This document shows positions 38,166 to 52,700 of a stretch of DNA of 64,000 bases, one piece after another. The translations under genes were made by a program, and so were the position numbers. Every line of letters begins with the position of its first letter. Positions within the stretch are counted from its first letter, which is position 1. A model generated the notes under the pieces. It was not told where the DNA came from, ran no database searches, and saw only the letters and a list, made by a program, of their open reading frames with translations. The DNA is from Ochotona curzoniae (lineage: Eukaryota > Chordata > Mammalia > Lagomorpha > Ochotonidae), in NCBI RefSeq assembly GCF_017591425.1, contig NW_024465664.1:1-64000 (forward strand). Direction: 5' to 3'.

Positions 38166-41100
38166 CAGTTTTCCTACCAGATGTCCCGGAAACCGAGTTC
38201 TGTCCCATCTTGTCCAATGCCCATTGAGCCCAGAATGATGAAATTTGCCATGTTGAACACCCACACAAAACAACCATGTGGATCCTGACTCAAGGCGCTA
38301 AGAAGTCCACATCCAGATACAAGTTCAGCGCCCAAGCCATTTCCAGCTACCATGGAAACCAAGTGCTCTGGCAACACATATGCCTGAAAGAGGGTGTGAC
38401 ACCCAGAGATCTCAGTGTGTTGGTGAATGGCAACTTGCCGAAGGAGCAGCACAGCTCTTCCAGTCCCAAAACGACTCCACCTGCCTCAGGAACTTCACAT
38501 ACCATCACCTTTCCTAGCAGATGTCATGGACAAGGTCTTGGGTCCCATCTTGTCCAATGCCCATTGAGCCCAAGATGATGAAATAACCAGCATGTTGAAC
38601 ACCCACACAAAACAACCATCTGGATCCGCACTCAAGTCACTAAGAAGTCCACATGCAGAGACAAGTTCAGCGCCCAAGCCATTTCCAGCTACCATGGAAA
38701 CCAAGTGCTCTGGCAGCACATATGTCTGAAAGTGGATGTGACACCTAGGGATCTCAGTGTGTTGGTGAATGGCAACTTGGCGAAGGAGCAGCACATGTCT
38801 TCCAGTGCCAAATCGACGCCACCTGCCTCAGGAACTTCACATACCATCAGCTTTCCTACCAGATGTCCCGGAAACCGAGTTCTGTCCCATCTTGTCCAAT
38901 GCTCATTGAGCCCAGGATGATGAAATCAGGCATGTTGAAAACCCACATAAAACAACCATGTGGATCCTGACTCAAGGCGCTAAGAAGTCCACATCCAGAG
39001 ACAAGTTCAGCGCCCAAGCCATTTCCAGCTCCCATGGAAACCAAGTGCTCTGGCAGCACATATTTCTGAAAGAGGATGTGACACCTAGGGATCTCAGTGT
39101 GTTGGTGAATGGCAACTTGCCGAGGCAGCAGGACAGGTCTTCCCGTGCAAAACGACTCCACCTGCCTCAGGAACTTCACATACCATCAGCTTTCCTACCA
39201 GATGTCCCGGAAATAGAGTTCTGTCCCGTCTTGTCCAATGCCAATTGAGCCCAGGATGATGAAATCAGGCATGATGAACATCCACACAAAACAACCATGT
39301 GGATCCTGACTCAAGGGACAAAGAAGTCCTCATCCAGAGACAAGTTCAGCGCCCAAGCCATTTCTAGCTACCATGGAAACCAAGTGCTCTGGCAGCACAT
39401 ATGTCTGAAAGTGGATGTGACACCTAGGGATCTCAGTGTGTTGGTGAATGGCAACTTGCCGAAGGAGCAGCACAGCTCTTCCAGTGCCAAAACGACTCCA
39501 CCTGCCTCAGGAACTTCACATACCATCAGCTTTCCTACCAGATGTCCCGCAAACCCACTTGGGTCCCATCTTGTCCAATGCCCATTGAGCCCAGGATGAT
39601 GAAATCAGGCATGTTGAACACCCACACAAAACAACCATGTGAATCCTGACTCAAGGCGCTGAGAACTCCACATCCAGAGACAAGTTCAGCGCCCAAGCCA
39701 TTTCCAGCTACCATGGAAACCAAGTGCTCTGGCAGCACATATGTCTGAAAGAGGATGTGACACCTAGGGATCTCAGTGTGTTGGTGAATGGCAACTGGCC
39801 GAAGGAGCAGCACAGCTCTTCCCGTGCAAAACGACTCCACCTGCCTCAGGAACTTCACATGCCATCAGCTTTCCTAGCAGATGTCCCGGAAACCGACTTG
39901 GGTCCCATCTCTTCCAATGCCCATTGAGCCCAGGATGATGAAATCATGCATGCTGAACACCCACACAAAACAACCATGTAGATCCTGCCTCAAGGCGCTA
40001 AGAAGTCCACATCCAGAGACAAGTTCAGCGCCCAAGCCATTTCCAGCTACCGTGGAAACCAAGTGCTCTGGCAGGACATATGTCTGAGATTGGATATGAC
40101 ACCTAGGGATCTCAGTGTGTTGGTGAACGGCAACGAGCCGAAGGAGCAGCACAGCTCTTCAAGTCCCAAAACGACTCCACCTGCCTCAGGAACTTCACAT
40201 ACCATCAGCTTTCCTACCAGATGTCCCGGAAACCGAGTTGGGTCCCATCTTCTCCAATGCCCATTGAGCCCAGGATGATGAAATTACCCATGTTGAACAC
40301 CCACACAAAACAACCATGTGGATCCTCACACAAGGCGCTAAGAAGTCCACATCCAGAGACAAGTTCAGTGCCCAAGCCATTTCCAGCTACCATGGATACC
40401 AAGCGCTCTGGCAGAACATATGTCTGAAAGTGGATGTGACACCTAGGGATCTCAGTATGTTGGTGAATGGCAACTTGTCGAAGGAGCAGCACAGCTCTTC
40501 CAGTGCCAAAATGACTCCACCTGCCTCAGGAACTTCACATACCATCAGCTTTCCTACCAGATGTCCCGGAAACCGACTTGGGTCCCATCTTGTCCAATGC
40601 CCATTGAGCCCAGGATGATGAAACCAGGCATGTTGAACACCCTCCCCACACAAAACAACCATGTGGATCCTCACTCAAGGCGCTAAGAAGTCCACATCCA
40701 GAGACAAGTTCAGCGCCCAAGCCATTTACAGCTACCGTGGAAACCAAGTACTCTGGCAGCACATATGTCTGAAATTGGATGTGACACCCAGGGATCTCAG
40801 TGTGTTGGTGAACGGCAACTTGCCGAAGGAGCAGCACAGCTCTTCCAGTGCCAAAACGACTCCACCTGCCTCAGGAACTTCACATACCATCAGCTTTCCT
40901 AGCAGATGTCCCGGAAACCGAGTTGGGTGCCATCTCGTCCAATGCCCATGGAGTCCACGATGATGAAATTAGGCATGATGAACACGCACACAAAACAACC
41001 ATGCAGATCCTGACTCAAGGGACGAAGAAATCCACATCCAGAGACAAGTTCAGCGCCCAAGCCATTTCCAGCTACCATGGAAACCAAGTGCTCGGACAGC

Positions 41101-44100
41101 ACATATGTCTGAAAGTGGATGTGACACCTAGGGATCTCAGTGTGTTGGTGAATGGCAACTTGCCGAAGGAGCAGGACAGGTCTTCCAGTGCCAAAACGAC
41201 TCCACCTGCCTCAGGAACTTCACATAACATCAGCTTTCCTAGCAGATGTCCCGGAAACCGAGCTGGGTGCCATCTCTTCCAATGCCCATTAAGTCCACGA
41301 TGATGAAATTAGGCATGATGAACACGCACACAAAACAACCGTGCAGATCCTGACTCAAGGGACTAAGAAGTCCACATCCAGAGACAAGTTCAGTGCCCAA
41401 GCCATTTCCAGCTACCATGGAAACCAAGTGCTCTGGCAGCACATATGTCTGAAAGTGGATGTGACACCTAGGGATCTCAGTGTGTTGGTGAATGGCAACT
41501 TTCCGAAGGAGCAGCACAGCTCTTCCACTACTAAAACGACTCCACCTGCCTCAGGAACTTCACATACCATCAGCTTTCCTAGCAGATGTCCCGGAAACCG
41601 ACTTGGGTCCCATCTTGTCCAATGCCCATTGAGCCCAGGTTGATGAAATTTGCCAAGTTGAACACCCGTCACACAAAACAACCATTTGGATCCTGACTCA
41701 TGGCACTAAGAAGTCCACCTCCAGAGACAAGTTCAGCGCCCAAGCCATTTCCAGCTACCATGGAAACCAAGTGCTCTGGCAGCACATATGTCTGAAAGAG
41801 GATGTGACACCTAGGGATCTCAGTGTGTTGGTGAATGGCAACTTGCCGAAGGAGCAGGACAGGTCTTCCCGTGCAAAACGACTCCACCTGCCTCAGGAAC
41901 TTCACATACCATCAGCTTTCCTACCAGATGTCCCGAAAACACACTTGGGTCCCAACTCGTCCAATGCCCATTGAGCCCAGGATGATGAAATCATGCATAC
42001 TGAACACCCACACAAAACAACCATGTAGATCCTGCCTCAAGGCGCTAAGAAGTCCACATCCAGAGACAAGTTCAGCGCCCAAGCCATTTCCAGCTACCAT
42101 GGAAACCAAGTGCTCTGGCAGCACATATGTCTGAAAGTGGATGTGACACCTAGGGATCTCAGTGTGTTGGTGAATGGCAACTTGCCGAAGGAGCAGCACA
42201 GCTCTTCCAGTCCCAAAACGACTCCACCTGCCGCAGGAACTTCACATACCATCAGCTTTCCTACCAGATGTCCCGGAAACCGAGTTGGGTCCCATCTCGT
42301 CCAATGCCCATTGAGCCCAGGATGATGAAATCAGGCATGATGAACACGCACACAAAACAACCATGCAGATCCTGACTCAAGGGACTAAGAAGTCCTCATC
42401 CAGAGACAAGTTCAGCGCCCAAGCCATTTCCAGCTACCATGGAAACCAAGTGCTCTGGCAGCACATATGTCTGAAAGTGGATGTGACACCTAGGGATCTC
42501 AGTGTGTTGGTGAATGGCAACTTGCCGAAGGAGCAGCACAGCTCTTCCAGTGCCAAAATGACTCCACCTGCCTCAGGAACTTCACATACCATCAGCTTTC
42601 CTAAGAGATGTCCCGAAAACGCACTTGGGTCCTAACTCGTCCAATGCCCATTGAGCCCAGGATGATGAAATTAGCCTTGCTGAACACCCACACAAAACAA
42701 CCATGTGGATACTCACTCAAGGCGCTGAGATCTCCACATCCAGAGACAAGTTCAGCGCCCAAGCCATTTCCAGCTACCATGGAAACCAAGTGCTCTGGCA
42801 GCACATATGTCTGAAAGTGGATGTGACACCTAGGGATCTCAGTGTGTTGGTGAATGGCAACTTGCCGAAGGAGCAGGACAGGTCTTCATGTGCAAAACCA
42901 CTCCACCTGCCTCAGGAACTTCACATACCATCAGCTTTCCTAGCAGAAGTCCCGGAAACCGAGTTGGGTGCCATCTCGTCCAATGCCAATTGAGCCCAGG
43001 ATGATGAAATTAGGCATGATGAACACGCACACAAAACAACCATGCAGATCCTGACTCAAGGGACGAAGAAATCCACATCCAGAGACAAGTTCAGCGCCCA
43101 AGCCATTTCCAGCTACCATGGAAACCAAGTGCTCGGACAGCACATATGTCTGAAATTGGATGTGACACCTAGGGATCTCAGTGTGTTGGTGAATGGCAAC
43201 TTGCCGAAGGAGCAGCACAGCTCTTCCAGTCCCAAAACGATTCCACCTGCCTCAGGAACTTCACATACCATCAGCTTTCCTAGCAGATGTCCCGGAAACC
43301 GACTTGGGTCCCATCTTGTCCAATGCCCACTGAGCTCAGGATGATGAAATTTGACAAGTTCAACACCCGTCACACAAAACAACCATGTGGATCCTGACTC
43401 ATGGCACTAAGAAGTCCAGCTCCAGAGACAAGTTCAGCGCCCAAGCCATTTCCAGCTACCATGGAAACCAAGTGCTCTGGCAGCACATATGTCTGAAAGA
43501 GGATGTGACACCTAGGGATCTCAGTGTGTTGGTGAATGGCAACTTGCCGAAGGAGCAGGACAGGTCTTCCCGTGCAAAACGACTCCACCTGCCTCAGGAA
43601 CTTCACATACCATCAGCTTTCCTACCAGATGTCCCGAAAACGCACTTGGGTCCCAACTCGTCCAATGCCCATTGAGTCCAGGATGATGAAATTAGCCTTG
43701 TTGAACACCCACACAAAACAACCATGTGGATCCTAACTCAAGGCGCTGAGAACTCCAAATCCAGAGACAAGTTCAGCGCCCAAGCCATTTCCAGCTACCA
43801 TGGAAACCAAGTGCTCTGGCAGCACATATGTCTGAAAGAGGATGTGACACCTAGGGATCTCAGTGTGTTGGTGAATGGCAACTTGCCGAAGGAGCAGCAC
43901 AGCTCTTCCAGTGCCAAAACGTCTCCACCTGCCTCAGGAACTTCACATACCATCAGCTTTCCTACCAGATGTCCGGGAAATTGAGTTCTGTCCCGTCTTG
44001 TCCAATGCCCATTGAGCCCAGGATGATGAAATCAGGCATGTTGAACACCCACGCAAAACAACCATGTGGATACTCACTCAAGGCGCTGAGATCTCCACAT

Positions 44101-45329
44101 CCAGAGACAAGTTCAGCGCCCAAGCCATTTCCAGCTACCATGGAAACCAAGTGCTCTGGCAGCACATATGCCTGAAAGTGGATGTGACACCTAGGGATCT
44201 CAGTGTGTTGGTGAATGGCAACTTGACGAAGGAGCAGCACAGCTCTTCCTGTCCCAAAACGACTCCACCTGCCTCAGGAACTTCACATACCATCAGCTTT
44301 CCTAGCAGATGTCCCGGAAACCGACTTGGGTCCCATCTTGTCCAATGCCCATTGAGCCCAGGTTGATGAAATTTGCCAAGTTGAACACCCGTCACACAAA
44401 ACAACCATGTGGATCCTGACTCATGGCACTAAGAAGTCCACCTCCAGAGACAAGTTCAGCGCCCAAGCCATTTCCAGCTACCATGGAAACCAAGTGCTCT
44501 GGCAGCACATATGTCTGAAAGAGGATGTGACACCTAGGGATCTCAGTGTGTTGGTGAATGGCAACTTGCCGAAGGAGCAGGACAGGTCTTCCCGTGCAAA
44601 ACGACTCCACCTGCCTCAGGAACTTCACATACCATCAGCTTTCCTAAGAGATGTCCCGAAAACGCACTTGGGTCCTAACTCGTCCAATGCCCATTGAGCC
44701 CAGGATGATGAAATTAGCCTTGTTGAACACCCACACAAAACAACCATGTGGATACTCAAGGCGCTAAGAAGTCCAAATCCAGAGACAAGTTCAGCGCCCA
44801 AGCCATTTCCAGCTACCATGGAAACCAAGTGCTCTAGCAGCACATATGTCTGAAAGTGGATGTGACACCTAGGGATCTCAGTGTGTTGGTGAATGGCAAC
44901 TTGTCGAAGGAGCAGCACAGATCTTCCAGTGCCAAAACGTCTCCACCTGCCTCAGGAACTTCACATACCATCAGCTTTCCTACCAGATGTCCCGAAAATT
45001 GAGTTCTGTCCCGTCTTGTCCAATGCCCATTGAGCCCAGGATGATGAAATCAGGCATGTTGAACGCCCACACAAAACAACCATGTGGATACTCACTCAAG
45101 GCGCTGAGATCTCCACATCCAGAGACAAGTTCAGCGCCCAAGCCATTTCCAGCTCCCATGGAAACCAAGTGCTCTGGCAGCACATATGTCTGAAAGTGGA
45201 TGTGACACCTAGGGATCTCAGTGTGTTGGTGAATGGCAACTTGCCGAAGGAGCAGGACAGGTCTTCCCGTGCAAAACGACTCCACCTGCCTCAGGAACTT
45301 CACATACCATCAGCTTTCCTAGCAGAAGT
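38166..45329 (+). repeat. Mixed segment, units 113-133, with three- and seven-monomer sub-periods
   Basis: Unit starts are near 38276, 38617, 38958, 39297, 39637, 39976, 40316, 40661, 41001, 41341, 41684, 42023, 42363, 42703, 43042, 43385, 43724, 44064, 44407, 44746 and 45082. Units with CTCATGGCACTAAG recur at 43385 and 44407 (1022 bp, three monomers), and again at 45764 and 46786. Units 42703-44050 match about 45082-46430 at an offset of 2379 bp (seven monomers). Much of the segment is copied at 54.9-58.1 kb and 58.4-62.7 kb. A four-base slippage deletion (GATACTCAAGG for GATACTCACTCAAGG) marks the unit at 44746. Confidence 0.85.
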
Positions 45330-48300
45330 CCCGGAAACCGAGTTGGGTCCCATCTCGTCCAATGCCCATTGAGCCCAGGATGATGAAATTAGGCATGATG
45401 AACACGCACACAAAACAACCATGCAGATCCTGACTCAAGGGACGAAGAAATCCACATCCAGAGACAAGTTCAGCGCCCAAGCCATTTCCAGCTACCATGG
45501 AAACCAAGTGCTCTAGCAGCACATATGTCTGAAAGTGGATGTGACACCTAGGGATCTCAGTGTGTTGGTGAATGGCAACTTGACGAAGGAGCAGCACAGC
45601 TCATCCAGTCCCAAAACGATTCCACCTGCCTCAGGAACTTCACATACCATCAGCTTTCCTAGCAGATGTCCCGGAAACCGACTTGGGTCCCATCTTGTCC
45701 AATGCCCACTGAGCTCAGGATGATGAAATTTGACAAGTTCAACACCCGTCACACAAAACAACCATGTGGATCCTGACTCATGGCACTAAGAAGTCCAGCT
45801 CCAGAGACAAGTTCAGCGCCCAAGCCATTTCCAGCTACCATGGAAACCAAGTGCTCTGGCAGCACATATGTCTGAAAGAGGATGTGACACCTAGGGATCT
45901 CAGTGTGTTGGTGAATGGCAACTGGCCGAAGGAGCAGGACAGGTCTTCCCGTGCAAAACGACTCCACCTGCCTCAGGAACTTCACATACCATCAGCTTTC
46001 CTACCAGATGTCCCGAAAACGCACTTGGGTCCCAACTCGTCCAATGCCCATGGAGTCCAGGATGATGAAATTAGCCTTGTTGAACACCCACACAAAACAA
46101 CCATGTGGATCCTAACTCAAGGCGCTGAGAACTCCAAATCCAGAGACAAGTTCAGCGCCCAAGCCATTTCCAGCTACCATGGAAACCAAGTGCTCTGGCA
46201 GCACATATGTCTGAAAGTGGATGTGACACCTAGGGATCTCAGTGTGTTGGTGAATGGCAACTTTCCGAAGGAGCAGCACAGCTCTTCCAGTGCCAAAACG
46301 TCTCCACCTGCCTCAGGAACTTCACATACCATCAGCTTTCCTACCAGATGTCCGGGAAATTGAGTTCTGTCCCGTCTTGTCCAATGCCCATTGAGCCCAG
46401 GATGATGAAATCAGGCATGTTGAACACCCACACAAAACAACCATGTGGATCCTGAGTCAAGGCACTAAGAAGTCCACATCCAGAGACAAGTTCAGCGCCC
46501 AAGCCATTTCCAGCTCCCATGGAAACCAAGTGCTCTGGCAGCACATATGTCTGAAAGTGGATGTGACACCTAGGGATCTCAGTGTGTTGGTGAATGGCAA
46601 CTTTCCGAAGGAGCAGCACAGCTCTTCCAGTACTAAAACGACTCCACCTGCCTCAGGAACTTCACATACCATCAGCTTTCCTAGCAGATGTCCCGGAAAC
46701 CGACTTGGGTCCCATCTTGTCCAATGCCCATTGAGCCCAGGTTGATGAAATTTGCCAAGTTGAACACCCGTCACACAAAACAACCATGTGGATCCTGACT
46801 CATGGCACTAAGAAGTCCACCTCCAGAGACAAGTTCAGCGCCCAAGCCATTTCCAGCTACCATGGAAACCAAGTGCTCTGGCAGCACATATGTCTGAAAG
46901 AGGATGTGACACCTAGGGATCTCAGTGTGTTGGTGAATGGCAACTTGCCGAAGGAGCAGGACAGGTCTTCCCGTGCAAAACGACTCCACCTGCCTCAGGA
47001 ACTTCACATACCATCAGCTTTCCTACCAGATGTCCCGAAAACACACTTGGGTCCCAACTCGTCCAATGCCCATTGAGCCCAGGATGATGAAATCATGCAT
47101 GCTGAACACCCACACAAAACAACCATGTAGATCCTCACTGAAGGCGCTAAGAAGTCCACATCCAGAGACAAGTTCAGCGCCCAAGCCATTTCCAGCTCCC
47201 ATGGAAACCAAGTGCTCTGGCAGCACATATGTCTGAAAGTGGATGTGACACCTAGGGATCTCAGTGTGTTGGTGAATGGCAACTTTCCGAAGGAGCAGCA
47301 CAGCTCTTCCAGTCCCAAAACGACTCCACCTGCCTCAGGAACTTCACATACCATCAGCTTTCCTACCAGATGTCCCGGAAACCGAGTTGGGTCCCATCTC
47401 GTCCAATGCCCATGGAGCCCAGGATGATGAAATTAGGCATGTTGAACACCCACACAAAACAACCATGTACATCCTAAGTCAAGGCGCTAAGAAGTCCACA
47501 TCCAGAGACAAGTTCAGCGCACAAGCCATTTCCAGCTACCATGGAAACCAAGTGCTCTGGCAGCACACATGTCTGAAAGTGGATGTGACACCTAGGGATC
47601 TCAGTGTGTTGCTGAATGGCAACTTGCCGAAGGAGCAGCACAGCTCTTCCAGTGCCAAACTGACTCCACCTGCCTCAGGAACTTCACATACCATCAGCTT
47701 TCCTAGCAGAAGTCCCGGATCCCGAGTTGTGTCCAATCTTTTCCTATGCCCATTGAGCAGAGGATGATGAAATCAGGCATGTTGAACACGCACACAAAAC
47801 AACCATGTAGATCCTGACTCAAGGGACTAAGAAGTCCACATCCAGAGACAAGTTCAGCGCCCAAGCCATTTCCAGCTACCATGGAAACCAAGTGCTCTGG
47901 CAGCACATATGCCTGAAAGAGGATGTGACACCCAGAGATCTCAGTGTGTTGGTGAATGGCAACTTGCCGAAGGAGCAGCACAGCTCTTCCCGTGCAAAAC
48001 GACTCCACCTGCCTCAGGAACTTCACATACCATCAGCTTTCCTACCAGATGTCCCGGAAATTGAGTTCTGTCCCGTCTTGTCCATTGCCCATTGAGCCCA
48101 GGATGATGAAACCAGGCATGTTGAACACCCACCAAACACAAAACAACCATGTGGATCCTCACTCAAGGCGCTAAGAAGTCCACATCCAGAGACAAGTTCA
48201 GCGCCCAAGCCATTTCCAGCTACCATGGAAACCAAGTGCTCTGGCAGCACATATGTCTGAAAGTGGATGTGACACCTAGGGATCTCAGTGTGTTGGTGAA

Positions 48301-49763
48301 CGGCAACTTGCCGAAGGAGCAGCACAGCTCTTCCAGTGCCAAAACGACTCCACCTGCCTCAGGAACTTCACATACCATCAGCTTTCCTAGCAGAAGTCCC
48401 GGAAACCGACTTGGGTCCCATCTTGTCCAATGCCCATGGAGCCCATGTTGATGAAATTTGCCATGTTGAACACCCACCCCACACAAAACAACCATGTGGA
48501 TGCTCACTCAAGGCGCTAAGAAGTCCACATCCAGAGACAAGTTCAGCGCCCAAGCCATTTCCAGCTACCATGGAAACCAAGTGCTCTGGCAGCACATATG
48601 TCTGAAAGTGGATGTGACACCTAGGGATCTCAGTGTGTTGGTGAATGGCAACTTTCCGAAGGAGCAGGACAGGTCTTCCAGTGCCAAAACGACTCCACCT
48701 GCCTCAGGAACTTCACATAACATCAGCTTTCCTAGCAGATGTCCCGGAAACCGAGTTGGGTGCCATTTCGTCCAATGCCCATTAAGTCCAAGATGATGAA
48801 ATTAGGCATGATGAACACGCACACAAAACAACCATGCAGATCCTGACTCAAGGGACTAAGAAGTCCACATCCAGAGACAAGTTCAGCGCCCAAGCCATTT
48901 CCAGCTCCCATGGAAACCAAGTGCTCTGGCAGCACATATGTCTGAAAGTGGATGTGACACCTAGGGATCTCAGTGTGTTGGTGAATGGCAACTTGCCGAA
49001 GGAGCAGGACAGGTCTTCCAGTGCCAAAACGACTCCACCTGCCTCAGGAACTTCACATACCATCAGCTTTCCTAGCAGATGTCCCGCAAACCGACTTGGG
49101 TCCCATCTTGTCCAAGGCCATTGAGCCCAGGATGATGAAATTTGCCAAGTTGAACACCCGTCACACAAAACAACCATGTGGATCCTGACTCATGGCACTA
49201 AGAAGTCCACCTCCAGAGACAAGTTCAGCGCCCAAGCCATTTCCAGCTACCATGGAAACCAAGTGCTCTGGCAGCACATATGTCTGAAAGAGGATGTGAC
49301 ACCTAGGGATCTCAGTGTGTTGGTGAATGGCAACTGGCCGAAGGAGCAGGACAGGTCTTCCCGTGCAAAACGACTCCACCTGCCTCAGGAACTTCACATA
49401 CCATCAGCTTTCCTACCAGATGTCCCGAAAACACACTTGGGTCCCAACTCGTCCAATGCACATTGAGCCCAGGGTGATGAAATCATGCATGCTGAACACC
49501 CACACAAAACAACCATGTAGATCCTGTCTCAAGGCGCTAAGAAGTCCACATCCAGAGACAAGTTCAGCGCCCAAGCCATTTCCAGCTCCCATGGAAACCA
49601 AGTGCTCTGGCAGCACATATGTCTGAAAGTGGATGTGACACATAGGGATCTCAGTGTGTTGGTGAATGGCAACTTGCCGAAGGACCAGCACAGCTCTTCC
49701 AGTCCCAAAACGACTCCACCTGCCTCAGGAACTTCACATACCATCAGCTTTCCTACCAGATGT
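45330..49763 (+). repeat. Thirteen-monomer higher-order repeat, copy A (period 4434-4435 bp)
   Basis: Units near 45421, 45764, 46103, 46443, 46786, 47125, 47465, 47805, 48149, 48494, 48834, 49176 and 49515 recur in the same order 4434-4435 bp downstream. Markers include GCTCTAGCAGC, CTCATGGCACTAAG with CCAGCTCCAG, GATCCTAACTC with CTCCAAATCC, GATCCTGAGTCAAGG, GATCCTCACTGAAGG, CCCGGATCCCGAG and GGATGCTCACTC. Copy A has CCCGTGCAAAACG near 47990 where copy B has CCAGTGCCAAAACG, which also accounts for the one-base change in offset. Confidence 0.93.
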
Positions 49764-52700
49764 CCCGGAAACCGAGTTGGGTCCCATCTCGTCCAATGCC
49801 CATTGAGCCCAGGATGATGAAATTAGGCATGATGAACACGCACACAAAACAACCATGCAGATCCTGACTCAAGGGACGAAGAAATCCACATCCAGAGACA
49901 AGTTCAGCGCCCAAGCCATTTCCAGCTACCATGGAAACCAAGTGCTCTAGCAGCACATATGTCTGAAAGTGGATGTGACACCTAGGGATCTCAGTGTGTT
50001 GGTGAATGGCAACTTGACGAAGGAGCAGCACAGCTCATCCAGTCCCAAAACGATTCCACCTGCCTCAGGAACTTCACATACCATCAGCTTTCCTAGCAGA
50101 TGTCCCGGAAACCGACTTGGGTCCCATCTTGTCCAATGCCCACTGAGCTCAGGATGATGAAATTTGACAAGTTCAACACCCGTCACACAAAACAACCATG
50201 TGGATCCTGACTCATGGCACTAAGAAGTCCAGCTCCAGAGACAAGTTCAGCGCCCAAGCCATTTCCAGCTACCATGGAAACCAAGTGCTCTGGCAGCACA
50301 TATGTCTGAAAGAGGATGTGACACCTAGGGATCTCAGTGTGTTGGTGAATGGCAACTGGCCGAAGGAGCAGGACAGGTCTTCCCGTGCAAAACGACTCCA
50401 CCTGCCTCAGGAACTTCACATACCATCAGCTTTCCTACCAGATGTCCCGGAAACCGAGTTGGGTCCCAACTCGTCCAATGCCCATGGAGTCCAGGATGAT
50501 GAAATTAGCCTTGTTGAACACCCACACAAAACAACCATGTGGATCCTAACTCAAGGCGCTGAGAACTCCAAATCCAGAGACAAGTTCAGCGCCCAAGCCA
50601 TTTCCAGCTACCATGGAAACCAAGTGCTCTGGCAGCACATAGGTCTGAAAGTGGATGTGACACCTAGGGATCTCAGTGTGTTGGTGAATGGCAACTTTCC
50701 GAAGGAGCAGCACAGCTCTTCCAGTGCCAAAACGTCTCCACCTGCCTCAGGAACTTCACATACCATCAGCTTTCCTACCAGATGTCCGGGAAATTGAGTT
50801 CTGTCCCGTCTTGTCCAATGCCCATTGAGCCCAGGATGATGAAATCAGGCATGTTGAACACCCACACAAAACAACCATGTGGATCCTGAGTCAAGGCACT
50901 AAGAAGTCCACATCCAGAGACAAGTTCAGCGCCCAAGCCATTTCCAGCTACCATGGAAACCAAGTGCTCTGGCAGCACATATGTCTGAAAGTGGATGTGA
51001 CACCTAGGGATCTCAGTGTGTTGGTGAATGGCAACTTTCCGAAGGAGCAGCACAGCTCTTCCAGTACTAAAACGACTCCACCTGCCTCAGGAACTTCACA
51101 TACCATCAGCTTTCCTAGCAGATGTCCCGGAAACCGACTTGGGTCCCATCTTGTCCAATGCCCATTGAGCCCAGGTTGATGAAATTTGCCAAGTTGAACA
51201 CCCGTCACACAAAACAACCATGTGGATCCTGACTCATGGCACTAAGAAGTCCACCTCCAGAGACAAGTTCAGCGCCCAAGCCATTTCCAGCTACCATGGA
51301 AACCAAGTGCTCTGGCAGCACATATGTCTGAAAGAGGATGTGACACCTAGGGATCTCAGTGTGTTGGTGAATGGCAACTTGCCGAAGGAGCAGGACAGGT
51401 CTTCCCGTGCAAAACGACTCCACCTGCCTCAGGAACTTCACATACCATCAGCTTTCCTACCAGATGTCCCGAAAACACACTTGGGTCCCAACTCGTCCAA
51501 TGCCCATTGAGCCCAGGATGATGAAATCATGCATGCTGAACACCCACACAAAACAACCATGTAGATCCTCACTGAAGGCGCTAAGAAGTCCACATCCAGA
51601 GACAAGTTCAGCGCCCAAGCCATTTCCAGCTCCCATGGAAACCAAGTGCTCTGGCAGCACATATGTCTGAAAGTGGATGTGACACCTAGGGATCTCAGTG
51701 TGTTGGTGAATGGCAACTTTCCGAAGGAGCAGCACAGCTCTTCCAGTCCCAAAACGACTCCACCTGCCTCAGGAACTTCACATACCATCAGCTTTCCTAC
51801 CAGATGTCCCGGAAACCGAGTTGGGTCCCATCTCGTCCAATGCCCATGGAGCCCAGGATGATGAAATTAGGCATGTTGAACACCCACACAAAACAACCAT
51901 GTGGATCCTGAGTCAAGGCGCTAAGAAGTCCACATCCAGAGACAAGTTCAGCGCCCAAGCCATTTCCAGCTACCATGGAAACCAAGTGCTCTGGCAGCAC
52001 ATATGTCTGAAAGTGGATGTGACACCTAGGGATCTCAGTGTGTTGGTGAATGGCAACTTGCCGAAGGAGCAGCACAGCTCTTCCAGTGCCAAACTGACTC
52101 CACCTGCCTCAGGAACTTCACATACCATCAGCTTTCCTAGCAGAAGTCCCGGATCCCGAGTTGTGTCCAATCTTTTCCTATGCCCATTGAGCAGAGGATG
52201 ATGAAATCAGGCATGTTGAACACGCACACAAAACAACCATGTAGATCCTGACTCAAGGGACTAAGAAGTCCACATCCAGAGACAAGTTCAGCGCCCAAGC
52301 CATTTCCAGCTACCATGGAAACCAAGTGCTCTGGCAGCACATATGCCTGAAAGAGGATGTGACACCCAGAGATCTCAGTGTGTTGGTGAATGGCAACTTG
52401 CCGAAGGAGCAGCACAGCTCTTCCAGTGCCAAAACGACTCCACCTGCCTCAGGAACTTCACATACCATCAGCTTTCCTACCAGATGTCCCGGAAATTGAG
52501 TTCTGTCCCGTCTTGTCCATTGCCCATTGAGCCCAGGATGATGAAACCAGGCATGTTGAACACCCACCAAACACAAAACAACCATGTGGATCCTCACTCA
52601 AGGCGCTAAGAAGTCCACATCCAGAGACAAGTTCAGCGCCCAAGCCATTTCCAGCTACCATGGAAACCAAGTGCTCTGGCAGCACATATGTCTGAAAGTG

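Noticed and set aside
45764..46363. Long open frames of about 200 codons (also 11425-12030 and 50198-50797)
   Set aside because: They run through two units only where unit length keeps the frame and the usual stop is changed. The neighbouring units are closed, so this is chance read-through of repeats.
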